64,000 nt of DNA, taken from NCBI RefSeq assembly GCF_002218085.1, contig NZ_BDUC01000002.1:1105694-1169693 (forward strand), written 5' to 3'. Origin of the DNA: Tolypothrix sp. NIES-4075. GTDB taxonomy: Bacteria > Cyanobacteriota > Cyanobacteriia > Cyanobacteriales > Nostocaceae. The notes under the pieces are model-generated. The model was not told the origin of the DNA and did not search any database. It saw nothing but the letters and a program-made list of their open reading frames with translations. The translations under genes were made by a program, and so were the position numbers. This document shows, piece by piece, positions 63,786 through 64,000 of the stretch (positions are counted from its first letter, which is position 1; each line of letters starts with the position of its first letter).

Positions 63786-64000
63786 ATGCTTCATTCTTAT
63801 TTATCCCGTTCAGCGCTAATTTTTCTATCAGGCACTTTGGCGGTGTTGAGTTTTGGCTGTCGTGAAGACAAACAAAATACCACGCTCGGTGGCAATGAGC
63901 AACCTGCTCAATTGAATAATCTGGCAGCAGAGCCTGACATAAGAGAAACTGCACCAGCAGCTAGTCCAGAAACAGAATCTCAGACACCAGTCAAGATTGA
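63786..64000 (+). CDS. Lipoprotein, start only (gene runs off the window)
   Basis: Starts MLHSYLSRSALIFLSG and has the lipobox LSFGC at about residue 27-31, followed by an Asp, so it should be lipid-anchored. A Glu/Pro/Ala-rich linker follows. The rest is outside the window, so the function cannot be judged. 71 codons visible. The upstream region is AT-rich with no gene. Confidence 0.75.
   Translation, partial: MLHSYLSRSALIFLSGTLAVLSFGCREDKQNTTLGGNEQPAQLNNLAAEPDIRETAPAASPETESQTPVKI

Noticed and set aside
1..64000. CRISPR arrays, tRNA and rRNA genes
   Set aside because: All multi-copy repeats here are 7-, 8-, 9-, 21- or 57-base tandem units without spacers; no cloverleaf or rRNA segment was noticed in the gaps.

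Overview
The window comes from a filamentous, probably heterocyst-forming cyanobacterium (Nostocales type). The evidence is direct: dense GCGATCGC (HIP1) octamers, heptameric short tandem repeats in many intergenic gaps, a split DnaE intein half, a flavodiiron pair of the oxygen-photoreduction type, the myxoxanthophyll genes cruF and cruG, and several cyanobacterial families (DUF1517, DUF1816, DUF29, DUF4870, Uma2). The genome looks AT-rich. I found no tRNA, rRNA or CRISPR array.

Left part (1-20,250): the 3' part of a caspase-like protease gene, a DUF29 gene, a secreted beta-helix protein, a thiamine pair (ThiD2-ThiE fusion and ThiS), a GT4 glycosyltransferase, a DUF1517 protein, a kinase fused to a formylglycine-enzyme-like domain, an M41 peptidase without its AAA part, a GGDEF protein, a small copper-chaperone-like protein, alaS, an OLD-like ATPase-TOPRIM protein and an orphan Phd-type antitoxin.

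Middle (20,250-45,100): a methyltransferase next to a cyclic-peptide-type ABC exporter, then an accessory stretch of small genes and decayed genes (frameshifted acetyltransferase, truncated Uma2, a multiply broken membrane protein gene) with one intact VapC/Phd pair. Then rnhA, cruG-cruF, flv3-flv1, a dicarboxylate symporter, a membrane protein with a GspE-N-like domain, and the N-terminal half of split dnaE with its 102-residue intein half.

The most unusual locus is 45,129-54,435 on the minus strand. It encodes a small HTH regulator, a possible 54-residue peptide overlapping the next gene by ATGA, a membrane-anchored von Willebrand A protein with an FHA-like tail, a tubulin/FtsZ-superfamily protein with an intact GGTGSG loop, and a 1,012-residue membrane protein. 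The N-terminal half of this last protein can be aligned by eye with the tubulin-like protein but lacks the nucleotide-binding glycines. I read it as a paired GTPase/pseudo-GTPase cytoskeletal or membrane-remodelling system with a surface sensor. An IS630-family element sits inside the VWA gene; removing it with one copy of its TA duplication restores a continuous 609-codon frame.

Right part (54,436-64,000): transposase remnants (REP-associated type and TnpB), a DsbA-like protein, an orphan antitoxin whose toxin has been replaced by a TnpB tail, two tandem CAP-domain proteins overlapping an alpha/beta hydrolase, DUF1816, an RlmB-type rRNA methyltransferase with a repeat-rich N-terminus, mini-RNase III, a STAS protein, carA, and the start of a lipoprotein gene that runs off the window.
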